From: a virus
Virus record (IMG/VR): IMGVR_UViG_3300028196_000013
Location: 1-60,887 of that record
DNA length: 60,887 nucleotides
Strand: one strand, 5' to 3'
The notes beneath the pieces are model-generated. The model worked only from the letters and a program-made list of their open reading frames with translations, was not told the origin of the DNA and searched no databases. This document shows, piece after piece, positions 42,980 to 51,182 of this stretch. Both the position numbers and the translations under genes were made by a program. Numbering within the stretch: the first letter of the stretch is position 1; each line of letters starts with the position of its first letter.

Positions 42980-42981
42980 AC

Positions 42982-43632
42982 ATGGCAATTATGCAAAACA
43001 GTACGCATCTATTCGATAGAGTGATGCGAAAGGTAGAAGAAAGAGAAGAAGAAGCAAAGCCAATGTTAGAAGCTTGGAAACAAGGTCACACTGAAGTCGA
43101 TTTTAGAGTGATGAATGGTGAAGACCTATGGAGCAGAGATTACAATCGAAATGTGCTTCCAAATCATTGTAAAAAACATGATTTGTGGCTATCAACCATC
43201 GTCGCTCACGAGAGACAATTTCAAGATTTGGCAGACTGTGGAATGCCGGCTGTATCAATGATTGGTGCAAGTGAGGCGACAGAATGGACTGTGTTTTTCT
43301 TAAAGCACAAAACATCCAAATGTCACCTACATCGAAATCTGATTTTGTATTCCAACGGAATGATGAGTCAGGGGCACGAATACGGATATAAAGACTCAGG
43401 CGGCAGTGGTGGAGCATGGCTCCCATACTATTTGGACAGTAATGCCAGTGATGGTAGAGGACCGATATTCGTGAGTGATTACACAAAAATCATAGAAGAG
43501 ATATATCAAGAAGGGATTGACTGGATCGATAAAAATTTCAAAGACAAACCGCAAGTGAAAAAGAAAATGCTGGCTTCACTTAATGAGCAGATGAACCACG
43601 ACAGATTTCGTGGTCTGCATTGGAAAAACTGA
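42982..43632 (+). CDS. Unknown protein
   Basis: 216 residues. Helical N-terminus (MRKVEEREEEAKPMLEAWKQG), then a His/Cys-containing alpha/beta domain (NHCKKHDLW, KCHLHRN) and a Gly/Ser-rich loop (YKDSGGSGGAW). Possible metal sites, but no recognised family. Confidence 0.6.
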   Translation: MAIMQNSTHLFDRVMRKVEEREEEAKPMLEAWKQGHTEVDFRVMNGEDLWSRDYNRNVLPNHCKKHDLWLSTIVAHERQFQDLADCGMPAVSMIGASEATEWTVFFLKHKTSKCHLHRNLILYSNGMMSQGHEYGYKDSGGSGGAWLPYYLDSNASDGRGPIFVSDYTKIIEEIYQEGIDWIDKNFKDKPQVKKKMLASLNEQMNHDRFRGLHWKN

Positions 43633-43634
43633 AC

Positions 43635-44021
43635 ATGGGAAGAGAATTGACTCAAGTAGATGATGAAGAATGGTGGATTACGGAAACACATAGCGGCTAT
43701 TTTTACAGAGTTTCGATATCCTTCAAAAGTAAGGAAGAAGCAATTGAAACACTTAGAAAAGGGAATTGTGATGAACAAATCCTAAAAACATTTGAAGGCA
43801 GTAATGGAATACATTCCATGACAATATACAAGAACGGACAATTTAGAATGAATGGGGTGCAAATAGATGAAGCATTGCACAATGCAAATGCGCTTTGTCC
43901 TGATGGAGAACACTCTTTGTTTGAGGATGTTGAGTGCGCTGTCGAAGACTGTGAGAACTTAACTCTCGGACATTACACTGACCTGAATGATGAAACAATA
44001 TGTGGAGAATGCCAAGACTGA
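43635..44021 (+). CDS. Small protein with C-terminal zinc ribbon
   Basis: 128 residues. After an alpha/beta N-terminal domain with MGREL start, the C-terminal 35 residues have C-x4-C (CAVEDC) and C-x2-C (CGEC). A longer in-frame start is inside the preceding gene. Confidence 0.6.
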   Translation: MGRELTQVDDEEWWITETHSGYFYRVSISFKSKEEAIETLRKGNCDEQILKTFEGSNGIHSMTIYKNGQFRMNGVQIDEALHNANALCPDGEHSLFEDVECAVEDCENLTLGHYTDLNDETICGECQD

Positions 44022-44023
44022 AC

Positions 44024-44260
44024 ATGACTGATTTAGCAGAACATATTGAAAAATGTAAACAAAGAGCGCTAAAAGAATTGAATGAAAACGGAATTGTGTC
44101 AGCATTGACTCAATTAGGAGAGGAATTCAAAGAACACGATGAAATAGCAGGGTTGCATTATTGGCCCGAGATGATGTGTGAAATGGGAGCAAAAGGATGT
44201 AGAGATGTTGAGGAAGCAAGAACATTCATCCATCAATTTCACAAGTATTGGGAGGACTGA
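44024..44260 (+). CDS. Small helical protein
   Basis: 78 residues, acidic and helical with three Cys (KCKQ, MMCEMGAKGC) that do not form an obvious finger. It starts MTDL like several genes here. Unknown. Confidence 0.55.
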   Translation: MTDLAEHIEKCKQRALKELNENGIVSALTQLGEEFKEHDEIAGLHYWPEMMCEMGAKGCRDVEEARTFIHQFHKYWED

Positions 44261-44262
44261 AC

Positions 44263-45354
44263 ATGACTGATAGTATTATTGAAATGCTCTCGTTAGGAGG
44301 TGGCGTGGATTCGTCTTGTCTTTTGGCAATGAATCTATGTCCCGAATTAGCGGCGGAACATCTTGGGATTACGGTTGAGAAACTGCGTGAAAGCATACCT
44401 GAATACGAATGGGTTGTTTTCGCTGATCCCGGAAGTGAATGGCCACAGACCTACGAGAACTTGGATTATGCAGAAGAGATTTGTGGGAATGCAGGATTGA
44501 AGTTCCAGCGTGTGATGCACACGCAGGGATTTTACCGGCACGACGAAACAAATGAAAGGATATTTGTCACCGAATGGAGGCAAATGGAAAAGGAAGAACA
44601 AGAGCAATACACACATACCGTGGAACCTTTCACGATTTATGAGTGGCTAACGAAGACTGGTGTTTTACCAACTCTTCCAGGTCACAACCATGTATGCTCT
44701 GAAAAATTCAAAGGAACCCCGCAAAGAAAGTGGGCTGACGAAACCTTCGGAAAAGAGGCGACAAAAGTATGGTCGCTCGGAATCGAAGCAAATGAGAAAT
44801 ACCGCTCGGAAAGATTCACGATGAATAAGAAGGCGGGTGAAAACAAATTGACTGGTCACGAATTCCGATACCCGCTCATTGAACTTGATATGAACCGTGA
44901 GGATTGTATTGAGATGCTCAAAGTGCTTCAATGGGATTACAAGGGGGACGGCAGTATGGTGGAGAAATCCTCTTGCATGTGGTGTCCTTATCTCAAGGGT
45001 TGGGAAATCGACCGGTTGATTGAAGCAAATGGCGTGGGTCTTGAAGAAGCTCTCGCTATTGAGAAGAAATTCACAGAAACAGACAAACACAAGCGATGGC
45101 ATGCAGCAGGCATGCCCGTCAACAAAAAAGGCGGTTGCCAAGGTCTCAAAGGTCCAGATGGACTTGGATATCACAAGCGACCGTATGTTGAAGGTGATTG
45201 CGATCACCCTGCTTGTGCTGCTGACAAGAAGAAAAACCAACAGCAAGGTAGGGCTCAACTGATTCAGTTGAAGTTCCGTGACAAAGATGGTAAGACAAGG
45301 AGATGGTCGATTCAAGAATATGTTGAACACGGCGGCGCTCCAAATAAAGACTGA
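44263..45354 (+). CDS. PP-loop ATPase, PAPS-reductase-like
   Basis: 363 residues from the junction ATG. The PP-loop SLGGGVDSS is at 10-18, VVFADPGSEWP follows at about 51-61, VCSEKFK near 144, and a Cys pair CMWCPY at 238-243. This set is typical of phage PAPS-reductase/DndC-like alpha-hydrolases that adenylate a substrate. Such enzymes take part in thiolation or amidation of nucleobases, or sulfur transfer. The transglycosylase 1.5 kb downstream makes a role in DNA base modification worth testing. It is the last gene before a hairpin and RNA element. Confidence 0.82.
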   Translation: MTDSIIEMLSLGGGVDSSCLLAMNLCPELAAEHLGITVEKLRESIPEYEWVVFADPGSEWPQTYENLDYAEEICGNAGLKFQRVMHTQGFYRHDETNERIFVTEWRQMEKEEQEQYTHTVEPFTIYEWLTKTGVLPTLPGHNHVCSEKFKGTPQRKWADETFGKEATKVWSLGIEANEKYRSERFTMNKKAGENKLTGHEFRYPLIELDMNREDCIEMLKVLQWDYKGDGSMVEKSSCMWCPYLKGWEIDRLIEANGVGLEEALAIEKKFTETDKHKRWHAAGMPVNKKGGCQGLKGPDGLGYHKRPYVEGDCDHPACAADKKKNQQQGRAQLIQLKFRDKDGKTRRWSIQEYVEHGGAPNKD

Positions 45355-45356
45355 AC

Positions 45357-45387
45357 AGGGCAGGCTGATTTAGAATCAGTCTGCCCT
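45357..45387 (+). terminator. Strong hairpin ending the first gene array
   Basis: AGGGCAGGCTGATT pairs with AATCAGTCTGCCCT across TAG, 14 bp with one G-U. It begins right after ACTGAAC, and only TTT rather than a long T-run follows. Position and shape parallel the hairpin at 30478-30506. Confidence 0.7.
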
Positions 45388-45395
45388 CAAATTTA

Positions 45396-45417
45396 GGCCT
45401 CGGTGAAAAGAGGGTAA
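45396..45417 (+). promoter_or_regulatory. Second copy of the GGCCTC leader element
   Basis: GGCCTC-GGTGAAAA-GAGGGTAA matches the element at 30515-30535 and can form the same CCTC/GAGG hairpin. Its recurrence after a hairpin and before a new RNA unit suggests a boundary or initiation signal of each transcription unit. Confidence 0.6.
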
Positions 45418-45444
45418 GATCCAAAAGGCATACACTCCGTACCG

Positions 45445-45524
45445 TTAAGTGGGCAGAAGGAGGGGCGTTCGGGGAGGTCGACACACGCAAAAGTGCAGAC
45501 CCCGATACTCCTTCTGTCCACCTA
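45445..45524 (+). ncRNA. Structured RNA candidate D
   Basis: A 14-bp stem (GTGGGCAGAAGGAG, 45449-45462, with CTCCTTCTGTCCAC, 45508-45521) is extended by TTA/TAA. Inside are GGTC/GACC and CAC/GTG pairings around GCAAAA. No credible gene covers it. The 246-base stretch 45355-45600 contains only this, the hairpin and the leader element, plus about 75 bases before the next gene. Confidence 0.7.
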
Positions 45525-45600
45525 ACACCAAACATCAACGCCAACCGTTTATGATTTCATCCCTCAAAATCGCTTAGGGGTGCGGTGGCTGATTAGAGTG

Positions 45601-45723
45601 ATGAAAGAGTGTGCGACATGTGGATACAGTTTGAGATTGTGGGAAGGACTACACAACAACAGAAAAGACGGAGGGGCCTGCTGCCCTATCAAAAGGTGCA
45701 TAGATGCAAGTGCAAGTGACTGA
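45601..45723 (+). CDS. 40-residue zinc-binding peptide
   Basis: MKECATCGYSLRLW with C-x2-C at 4-7, then CCPIKRC near 28-34, forms a plausible zinc knuckle. It is the one small gene in the array not preceded by the junction motif (GATTAGAGTG precedes it), and it ends in SD-TGA, which creates the junction of the next gene. Confidence 0.6.
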   Translation: MKECATCGYSLRLWEGLHNNRKDGGACCPIKRCIDASASD

Positions 45724-45725
45724 AC

Positions 45726-46160
45726 ATGAGAATGACGAAAGAAAACAGAGAATGGATCGAATTCGACCATGATGGTGAGAAAGAGCAAACCTTTGCGGAT
45801 TGCTCAAAGAAGGGGCAAATGGTCTTCCTTTTGCGGAGGGGAGATAAGCAGCACCCAGGTGGAATCCTTGGGCAGCATTCACATTCAACGATTTGTCCGT
45901 GGTCAAAGCCATTTTGGACTCTTGAACCAATTCAAGAAGGCGAGCCTATCTTGATAGTAGATGCAGGGGGCAGCATGCGGGTTGTCGATTACACCCACAT
46001 CACGACAAATTGGAGTTTTGCAAAGGACTACTGCTACGGTGAAGAATACACTCTGGAACTCGGTGTGGGTTTTTCACAAATCGAACAATTGAAATTTTTC
46101 AATGAGGGAAGCGTCGAAGGCATGACCTACGGCAAACAGCTGTATGGTGCTAAGAACTGA
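45726..46160 (+). CDS. Unknown protein sharing its 5' end with the next gene
   Basis: 144 residues beginning MRMTKENREW. The first 30 bases are almost identical to those of the following gene, after which they diverge. The body is beta-rich with HPGGILGQHSHSTICPW in the middle and possible His/Cys metal ligands. Unknown. Confidence 0.6.
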   Translation: MRMTKENREWIEFDHDGEKEQTFADCSKKGQMVFLLRRGDKQHPGGILGQHSHSTICPWSKPFWTLEPIQEGEPILIVDAGGSMRVVDYTHITTNWSFAKDYCYGEEYTLELGVGFSQIEQLKFFNEGSVEGMTYGKQLYGAKN

Positions 46161-46162
46161 AC

Positions 46163-46453
46163 ATGAGAATGACGAAGGAAAATAGAGAATGGATGAGATG
46201 GGCTCTCTTCTTGGGTGAAGATCAAATGATACTGTTTGCTGAAGACAGGTGGAAATGGATTAGTGAACCTATGACTGACCTACCTCTCAATGAACAGTGT
46301 GTATTCTACCAAGCGTATGCAAAGAATGGTGGAAAGGACAAGGGTTACGACAACCGAGAGGCTCTCAATAAGGCGATTGAATATGCAGAGCGTAAAATCA
46401 ACGACGCTTTCAAAGAGATTGAAAAGCGATTCAAATTAGATGAAGATAACTGA
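46163..46453 (+). CDS. Unknown small protein
   Basis: 96 residues beginning MRMTKENREWM, the same first ten residues as its upstream neighbour. The C-terminal half is a charged helix (KAIEYAERKINDAFKEIEKRFK). The shared 5' segment suggests fusion of a duplicated start to a different body. Confidence 0.6.
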   Translation: MRMTKENREWMRWALFLGEDQMILFAEDRWKWISEPMTDLPLNEQCVFYQAYAKNGGKDKGYDNREALNKAIEYAERKINDAFKEIEKRFKLDEDN

Positions 46454-46455
46454 AC

Positions 46456-46743
46456 ATGAATGACATATTGAATATATTGAATTTAGATTTTAGTCAGCCC
46501 ATCGGTTCCAGAATTGGATTCAATGGCCCCGAAAGATGGACGCTGAAAACTCCACTTGACCTGTCAAACGATGCAATCCATAAGGCATTCATCAAAACAA
46601 CGGCAGTTATTGACGAAGGAGCCGAACCGATAGAGATAGTGTGGACATTCACTAAACTGGTGCTTCTTGAGATGAATGAATACATCGTAAGAGGATTTCC
46701 AGAAGTGTATGACCTCGCTGTGATTGACCGGCCAACAAACTGA
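46456..46743 (+). CDS. Unknown small protein
   Basis: 95 residues, no Cys, with an alpha/beta pattern (RWTLKTPLDLSNDAIHKAFIKTTAVI) and hydrophobic strand IVWTFTKLVLLEMNEYIV. Precedes the transglycosylase by two bases. Unknown. Confidence 0.55.
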   Translation: MNDILNILNLDFSQPIGSRIGFNGPERWTLKTPLDLSNDAIHKAFIKTTAVIDEGAEPIEIVWTFTKLVLLEMNEYIVRGFPEVYDLAVIDRPTN

Positions 46744-46745
46744 AC

Positions 46746-47867
46746 ATGGAAAATTATGCAAGTGACAATGCAGATATGATTGCCCAAAGAACGGTGAATA
46801 TCGCCAATCTTACCGACACAATACTGGTGACACTCAAAGAAGGGTTGCCGGACATGTGGCACCAAAAGACATTCAAACGCAAAACCAAAGTGGCAAAGGA
46901 CTCAGGGGGATTTCAATTCCTTATGAATCCAGAAAAGGCCGTTGGTTTTGATGTAGACCGTCTGATTCACGACCACCATAGAGTTGGTTTTGGAAATAAT
47001 GACATCATCATCACGGCGGATGTGCCGATTCCAACAGGTATCGCACTCGAAGCGTCTGTAATCAAAGAGAGACAGCAACAAACTGTCGATTGGTTTGACC
47101 GAATGAGGGAATCAATCTCTCAAACGGTTCCTGTGCTACACGGACAAACTCCTGAAGAGGTGAAAGAACACTTGGTCATGTATGGCCTCAATGACAAAGA
47201 AATGGTGTGCCTGGGTTCAAACCTTGCGCAAGGCCAAACTCGAGTCATGGATCGTGTCGGTGAAGGCAAACAAAGAGGAAAAAAGACAACAAAGAAAATT
47301 CCGAGAGGGAAACTGTGGGCACGAAACATCGAGTGTGTCAAGGAAATCGGAGACAATCCGCTTTTCTTGCTTGGCGCTGGTGGAATGAACGCAGCACCTA
47401 TCGCAGCCTTGTTGGGTGCGAAAGCCGTTGATGCGAGTAGCTGGCGGCTAAATGGGATGATGAGGCAAATTTACGATACAGAACACGGGCGTTTTATCAA
47501 ATGTGGAACGAAACAAAGAAACATCGAGCGCCCCCTGTTTCAAGACTTTTTGAAACAACGATTGAGTGAAGACGATTATCCGTTTCACGGAATGACTGTT
47601 GACAATCTAACGAAAGCTTTCAGCGCAGACGGGACAATAGGGACTGAAATGCGTTGTTATCACAACCTTTGGGAATTGGACAAAGATGCGAAAGTAATTT
47701 CGACATTTGAGGACGACCCCGATGGGCTGGTGAAAATGCTTGAGAAACGATGGAGGTCAAGTGGATGGACAGACCATCAAAACTTGAAGATATTGAAGAT
47801 GGCCGCAAGTGCAGTAAAACATGCAAGCGTGCCAGGAGAACTCGCTAATTTTGCGAGAGCGAACTGA
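46746..47867 (+). CDS. DpdA/TGT-like deazaguanine transglycosylase
   Basis: 373 residues. KDSGGFQF at 51-58 is the substrate-base motif of tRNA-guanine transglycosylases, whose Asp/Ser/Gly/Gln bind the 7-deazaguanine. IIITADVPIPT (88-97) and LLGAGGMN (208-215) follow, and KAVDASSW (226-233) carries the probable nucleophile Asp. Lack of the TGT zinc motif and the phage context point to DpdA, which swaps guanine for a deazaguanine in DNA to block restriction. preQ0 synthesis genes were not found in the window, so precursor would come from the archaeal host (archaeosine pathway) or from outside this segment. Confidence 0.78.
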   Translation: MENYASDNADMIAQRTVNIANLTDTILVTLKEGLPDMWHQKTFKRKTKVAKDSGGFQFLMNPEKAVGFDVDRLIHDHHRVGFGNNDIIITADVPIPTGIALEASVIKERQQQTVDWFDRMRESISQTVPVLHGQTPEEVKEHLVMYGLNDKEMVCLGSNLAQGQTRVMDRVGEGKQRGKKTTKKIPRGKLWARNIECVKEIGDNPLFLLGAGGMNAAPIAALLGAKAVDASSWRLNGMMRQIYDTEHGRFIKCGTKQRNIERPLFQDFLKQRLSEDDYPFHGMTVDNLTKAFSADGTIGTEMRCYHNLWELDKDAKVISTFEDDPDGLVKMLEKRWRSSGWTDHQNLKILKMAASAVKHASVPGELANFARAN

Positions 47868-47869
47868 AC

Positions 47870-48190
47870 ATGGTTTTGATGAAGCGAATTCAAAAAAGAA
47901 TTGAGGAGATTAGACCGTGGACTAAGAATTTTACTTTGTACACAGAGAGATGGACCGATGGTAAGTGCTTTGCACCGATTTGGGAATGCAACGATCCTAC
48001 GGGGAAATGCAAAGGAAACGCACGGTGGGCGGCAACATTCCCTGCAGGATATACTGTAGTGGACAAAAACAACATTTGTGGACAATATCCACTTGGAACC
48101 GTTATCTACGGAAAGAAATTTATTTACGACGAGAAATACGGGCCAATGATGAACGGTGAATGTATCACAGAATGCCCGTATTGCAACTGA
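47870..48190 (+). CDS. Small Cys-containing protein
   Basis: 106 residues. Basic helical start (MKRIQKRIEEIRPW), then a beta region with CFAPIWECNDPTGKC and a terminal CITECPYC. Six or seven Cys could form one or two zinc sites. A faint PLGTVIYG pattern was not taken as a fold assignment. Confidence 0.6.
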   Translation: MVLMKRIQKRIEEIRPWTKNFTLYTERWTDGKCFAPIWECNDPTGKCKGNARWAATFPAGYTVVDKNNICGQYPLGTVIYGKKFIYDEKYGPMMNGECITECPYCN

Positions 48191-48192
48191 AC

Positions 48193-49701
48193 ATGAAAAA
48201 ACAATGTAAGAATTGTGGAAAGAAACTGAATGATGAAGTTTCGCTAAAGAGGGGTTTCGGGCCAGAATGCTGGAATAAGCAAAAGGCCAAAGGAACTCTT
48301 CCAATCTTAATTACACTCGCAACTGGCGTCGAGAAACTCGATTATGAGCTGTTCAATCAGCGTTTGCCAGGGGGGGAAAGTTGCGATTTTGTAATCGCAA
48401 TCAACGCCCAAGACATTTTTCCCGCTACCTACAACAGCGGTTACGCTACAGGCGGTTTGGATGTCGAAGATAAAATCAACTCAGAGTGGAAGGGTCCAAG
48501 GGATTTTTACGCTTGGATGGTTGATCAGATAGTGACGACTCATGTAATGGGTAGCTGTGAAATTGTCCTGTATGGGAGAAAGACACAAATCCCGGAAAAT
48601 ATATTGCCGGAACTACCCCCTAATATGATGGGAAAGAAAAGCGAAGCATTAACTGATTTTGAAGAAACTTGGGAGCCACTATTGATGTGGAACTCAAAGC
48701 GAATCGAACTCATGTCTCTCAAAGCGAAGGCATGGGAAATGAAAAATGAAATGGTCAGACTCGTGAAAGAGACTGTGTTTAACACAGGCACGATGTTCAT
48801 CGATGATGGCTACGAAGAGGAAGAGTTACTTTGGGAGAAAAATATGTACGAATATGGGACAGATGATTGGTATCCTACAAATGAATTTGGGAATTGGATT
48901 GAAGGCGATAAAAATCGTTTTTGGAAAGAAAACCCACACTTTTCTTTTTTGAAAAGAAAAATAGAGTCAACGAATGTCGTGTTAAAAGTATCAGATGATA
49001 TGATGGACATCATAATTGGAGATCGTTGGCAAGAATCACATAAAGCACAAATGATTGAATGGGCGGAACATGAAAGATACGCACGAGACATGGCGATCCA
49101 TGACACCTCCGATTTCTTGGAAGCTGAATTACCCATTGAAGAATGGGAAAAAGACTGGTATGAAAATCCGTACAGATGGTTAAACAGAGATTACATTTGG
49201 ATGGAACACTCTTGGGACGACCTCTCGATGGAAGACCAAGAAGAATTAAGAATGGCATCTTTATTTTCATTCTCAAGTGACCTGACAGCAATCTGGGCAG
49301 AACTTGAAATGACGAGGGATGCAAGCAAAGACGCATGGGAAGGGCCTATTGAAAAATATAGGTCGGAAACCGAAGACTCGATTATCACGCAAAGCATCAA
49401 GATTGGCCTATGGCGAAAATTCTCCGGGGACCTACAGAAAACTTTGGAGAGTCAAGAACAAGCCAACCGTGACACAGAGTATATGGAATGGTGGGACGAT
49501 GATACTGGTAATGAAAGGAACCTGATGTCGGTCCTCGTAAACAACGAAGGCGACCCTTACAATAATGAGGGGTATGACATAATGGCTCAAAATCATGTGA
49601 AGTCTGCGTTGAAAAGAATCATAAAAGAAAGTTTGACTTTGATTGAAAAAAGTATCCTCAAGATGGATATTGAGATATTCGAGTTTGACGATTATAACTG
49701 A
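48193..49701 (+). CDS. Large acidic protein with N-terminal zinc knuckle
   Basis: 502 residues from the junction ATG. KQCKNCGKKL ... KRGFGPEC at the start is the same knuckle type as in the 37566 gene. The remainder is strongly acidic and rich in Trp, with several WEKDWYE-type segments, and is probably helical. No enzymatic motif seen. It may be a large DNA mimic or assembly factor, but this is speculative. Followed by a 43-base insert before the next gene. Confidence 0.65.
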   Translation: MKKQCKNCGKKLNDEVSLKRGFGPECWNKQKAKGTLPILITLATGVEKLDYELFNQRLPGGESCDFVIAINAQDIFPATYNSGYATGGLDVEDKINSEWKGPRDFYAWMVDQIVTTHVMGSCEIVLYGRKTQIPENILPELPPNMMGKKSEALTDFEETWEPLLMWNSKRIELMSLKAKAWEMKNEMVRLVKETVFNTGTMFIDDGYEEEELLWEKNMYEYGTDDWYPTNEFGNWIEGDKNRFWKENPHFSFLKRKIESTNVVLKVSDDMMDIIIGDRWQESHKAQMIEWAEHERYARDMAIHDTSDFLEAELPIEEWEKDWYENPYRWLNRDYIWMEHSWDDLSMEDQEELRMASLFSFSSDLTAIWAELEMTRDASKDAWEGPIEKYRSETEDSIITQSIKIGLWRKFSGDLQKTLESQEQANRDTEYMEWWDDDTGNERNLMSVLVNNEGDPYNNEGYDIMAQNHVKSALKRIIKESLTLIEKSILKMDIEIFEFDDYN

Positions 49702-49744
49702 ACAATTAGCTTAAGGGTGCGAAGGCGTAATAGATTGACTGAAC
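49702..49744 (+). other. Short insert between two junction motifs
   Basis: ACTGAAC ending the large gene is followed by about 34 non-coding bases (including AATTAGCTTAAGGGTGCG), then GACTGAACATG of the next gene. It has no start codon in a useful frame. It may be a minimal RNA unit or a remnant gene cassette. Confidence 0.6.
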
Positions 49745-49957
49745 ATGGGAAAGCGATACAGATTAAAATGTAGGTTTTGTTTGACGACATTTGATTGGCC
49801 TGGTAAGGGAGAGAATGTCGAACACGATGATGTAAATGAGATAGCAATAATATGCCCGGGTGATGAGAAAGCGATGATTGCTTCTCATGTTGAAATCTTG
49901 AGAGATGGTGATGTAATGAACATCAAAGAACGATTTTGGATAATGGAAAAATACTGA
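49745..49957 (+). CDS. Small protein with Cys pairs
   Basis: 70 residues: basic start with KCRFCLTTF (C-x2-C), then a strand and ICPG. Only three Cys, so a half ribbon or dimer site. Unknown. It precedes PCNA. Confidence 0.55.
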   Translation: MGKRYRLKCRFCLTTFDWPGKGENVEHDDVNEIAIICPGDEKAMIASHVEILRDGDVMNIKERFWIMEKY

Positions 49958-49959
49958 AC

Positions 49960-50718
49960 ATGGAAAATGATACATCTGTAGAATGGACTTATGAAGTGTC
50001 GGGGAAAGCCCTAATGACATTTGTAAAAGAAGTGAACAACCTCGATTGTGACGCAAAATTTGAGCTATTGGAGAATGGAATCACAGTAAATGTGGTTGAT
50101 CCATCTCATGTTAGCATGAGTTCCGTTACGCTTGGAGGAGGAAAACCCATTGGGCTTTCCTACGGAATGGAATTGCGTAGATTGAGAGAGTCCCTGACGG
50201 GCCACACGAAAATGAACGCAAAGGAAACCAGTATGGTTACAATGAACTGCGATGGAGAGATTATGTATGTAGATCTTCAAGACGGAACCAAGTTTTCGTG
50301 GAGAGGCCTCGACCTTTCGACTCTATCGCCACCCACACTACCTGAAATGGAATTGAATGCGTCGATTAGCGTCACAGGTCAACAATTTGCGTTGGGGATT
50401 CAAAGGCAGAGACGGATTGGGGATTTGGCAAGAGTAATGATTACGAAAGATAATTTGGAACTTTCTGTGAATGGCACCACAAGCCGAGTTGTTACGACAA
50501 TTAGTGGCGCTGGCAAAATCAAGGACAAAACCGAGTCCGTACACAGCAACTACAGCCTTACTTATTTGGCTGGTATTGCGAAAGAATGGAAGAATGTTGA
50601 CACAATAACTCTTGAATTAGGAGAGAATTATCCGTTGTTAGCAAGAAAAGTAAACGAAATCGGAGGTGTGGAGATAAAAAGCAAATTTTTCCTCGCACCA
50701 AGAACCGAAGATTACTGA
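49960..50718 (+). CDS. pcn: PCNA-like DNA sliding clamp
   Basis: 252 residues, the usual archaeal PCNA length. The first domain has KFELLENGITVNVVDPSHVSM, matching the conserved archaeal and eukaryotic D-P-(A/S)-H-V segment. The second ends YSLTYLAGIAKEWKNVDTITLELGENYPL ... FFLAPR, the standard C-terminal strands. The trimer should encircle DNA and tether a polymerase, ligase or nucleases. Its ATG is at the junction; a longer frame begins inside the previous gene. No clamp loader is visible in the window, so host RFC may be used. Confidence 0.9.
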   Translation: MENDTSVEWTYEVSGKALMTFVKEVNNLDCDAKFELLENGITVNVVDPSHVSMSSVTLGGGKPIGLSYGMELRRLRESLTGHTKMNAKETSMVTMNCDGEIMYVDLQDGTKFSWRGLDLSTLSPPTLPEMELNASISVTGQQFALGIQRQRRIGDLARVMITKDNLELSVNGTTSRVVTTISGAGKIKDKTESVHSNYSLTYLAGIAKEWKNVDTITLELGENYPLLARKVNEIGGVEIKSKFFLAPRTEDY

Positions 50719-50729
50719 TATAACTGAAC

Positions 50730-50918
50730 ATGGCGAAAAACGCACGATGGATGATGATTGAAGGACCATTCCCTACTAACGAACCGAAGGGTGTCTTGAT
50801 GAATGAGAACATGATTGATGAGAAATACAAAGAAGAGGTGTTGAAGTTGGAAATTGGTGAAGCTTCACCGATTTACCTTCACGAAGGCAAGGAATTAGTA
50901 TTCTTGCGAACTCAATGA
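50730..50918 (+). CDS. Small protein after PCNA
   Basis: 62 residues. It starts MAKNARWMMIEGPFPTNEPK and is acidic afterwards, ending in a short strand (ELVFLRTQ). Possibly SH3-like; the opening resembles GDGPFPMNEF in the 36436 gene. Unknown. Confidence 0.5.
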   Translation: MAKNARWMMIEGPFPTNEPKGVLMNENMIDEKYKEEVLKLEIGEASPIYLHEGKELVFLRTQ

Positions 50919-50925
50919 ACTGAAC

Positions 50926-51180
50926 ATGGAAAAAAGTGAAAGACTTTACGAAACAGTGATGAAATTAGCAGCGGTGCAAGAGTTGAGAAAAGAACTACCT
51001 CTCTCTTGGTGTGACCTTGAGGGTCTGACTAAGAAACAACTGATGGATCAGTACATCATCAAGCATCAAATACCGTATCCGAATCGAGGTCCGATGGCAA
51101 ATAAGCCCATTTTCGAAAATACGAAGAAGAACAAGAAGTGGTTGATTGACCGAATTCTTGAATTTTCACGCAAAAACTGA
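50926..51180 (+). CDS. Small helical protein
   Basis: 84 residues with LEGLTKKQLMDQYIIKHQIPYPNRG, resembling a small SAP-like or helix-turn-helix segment, and Lys-rich end. Possibly DNA-binding. Low confidence. Confidence 0.55.
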   Translation: MEKSERLYETVMKLAAVQELRKELPLSWCDLEGLTKKQLMDQYIIKHQIPYPNRGPMANKPIFENTKKNKKWLIDRILEFSRKN

Positions 51181-51182
51181 AC

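Noticed and set aside
47870-48190. 3D or RlpA-like lytic domain
   Set aside because: A short PLGT-like pattern occurs, but no catalytic Asp arrangement was found and the Cys content fits a zinc protein better.
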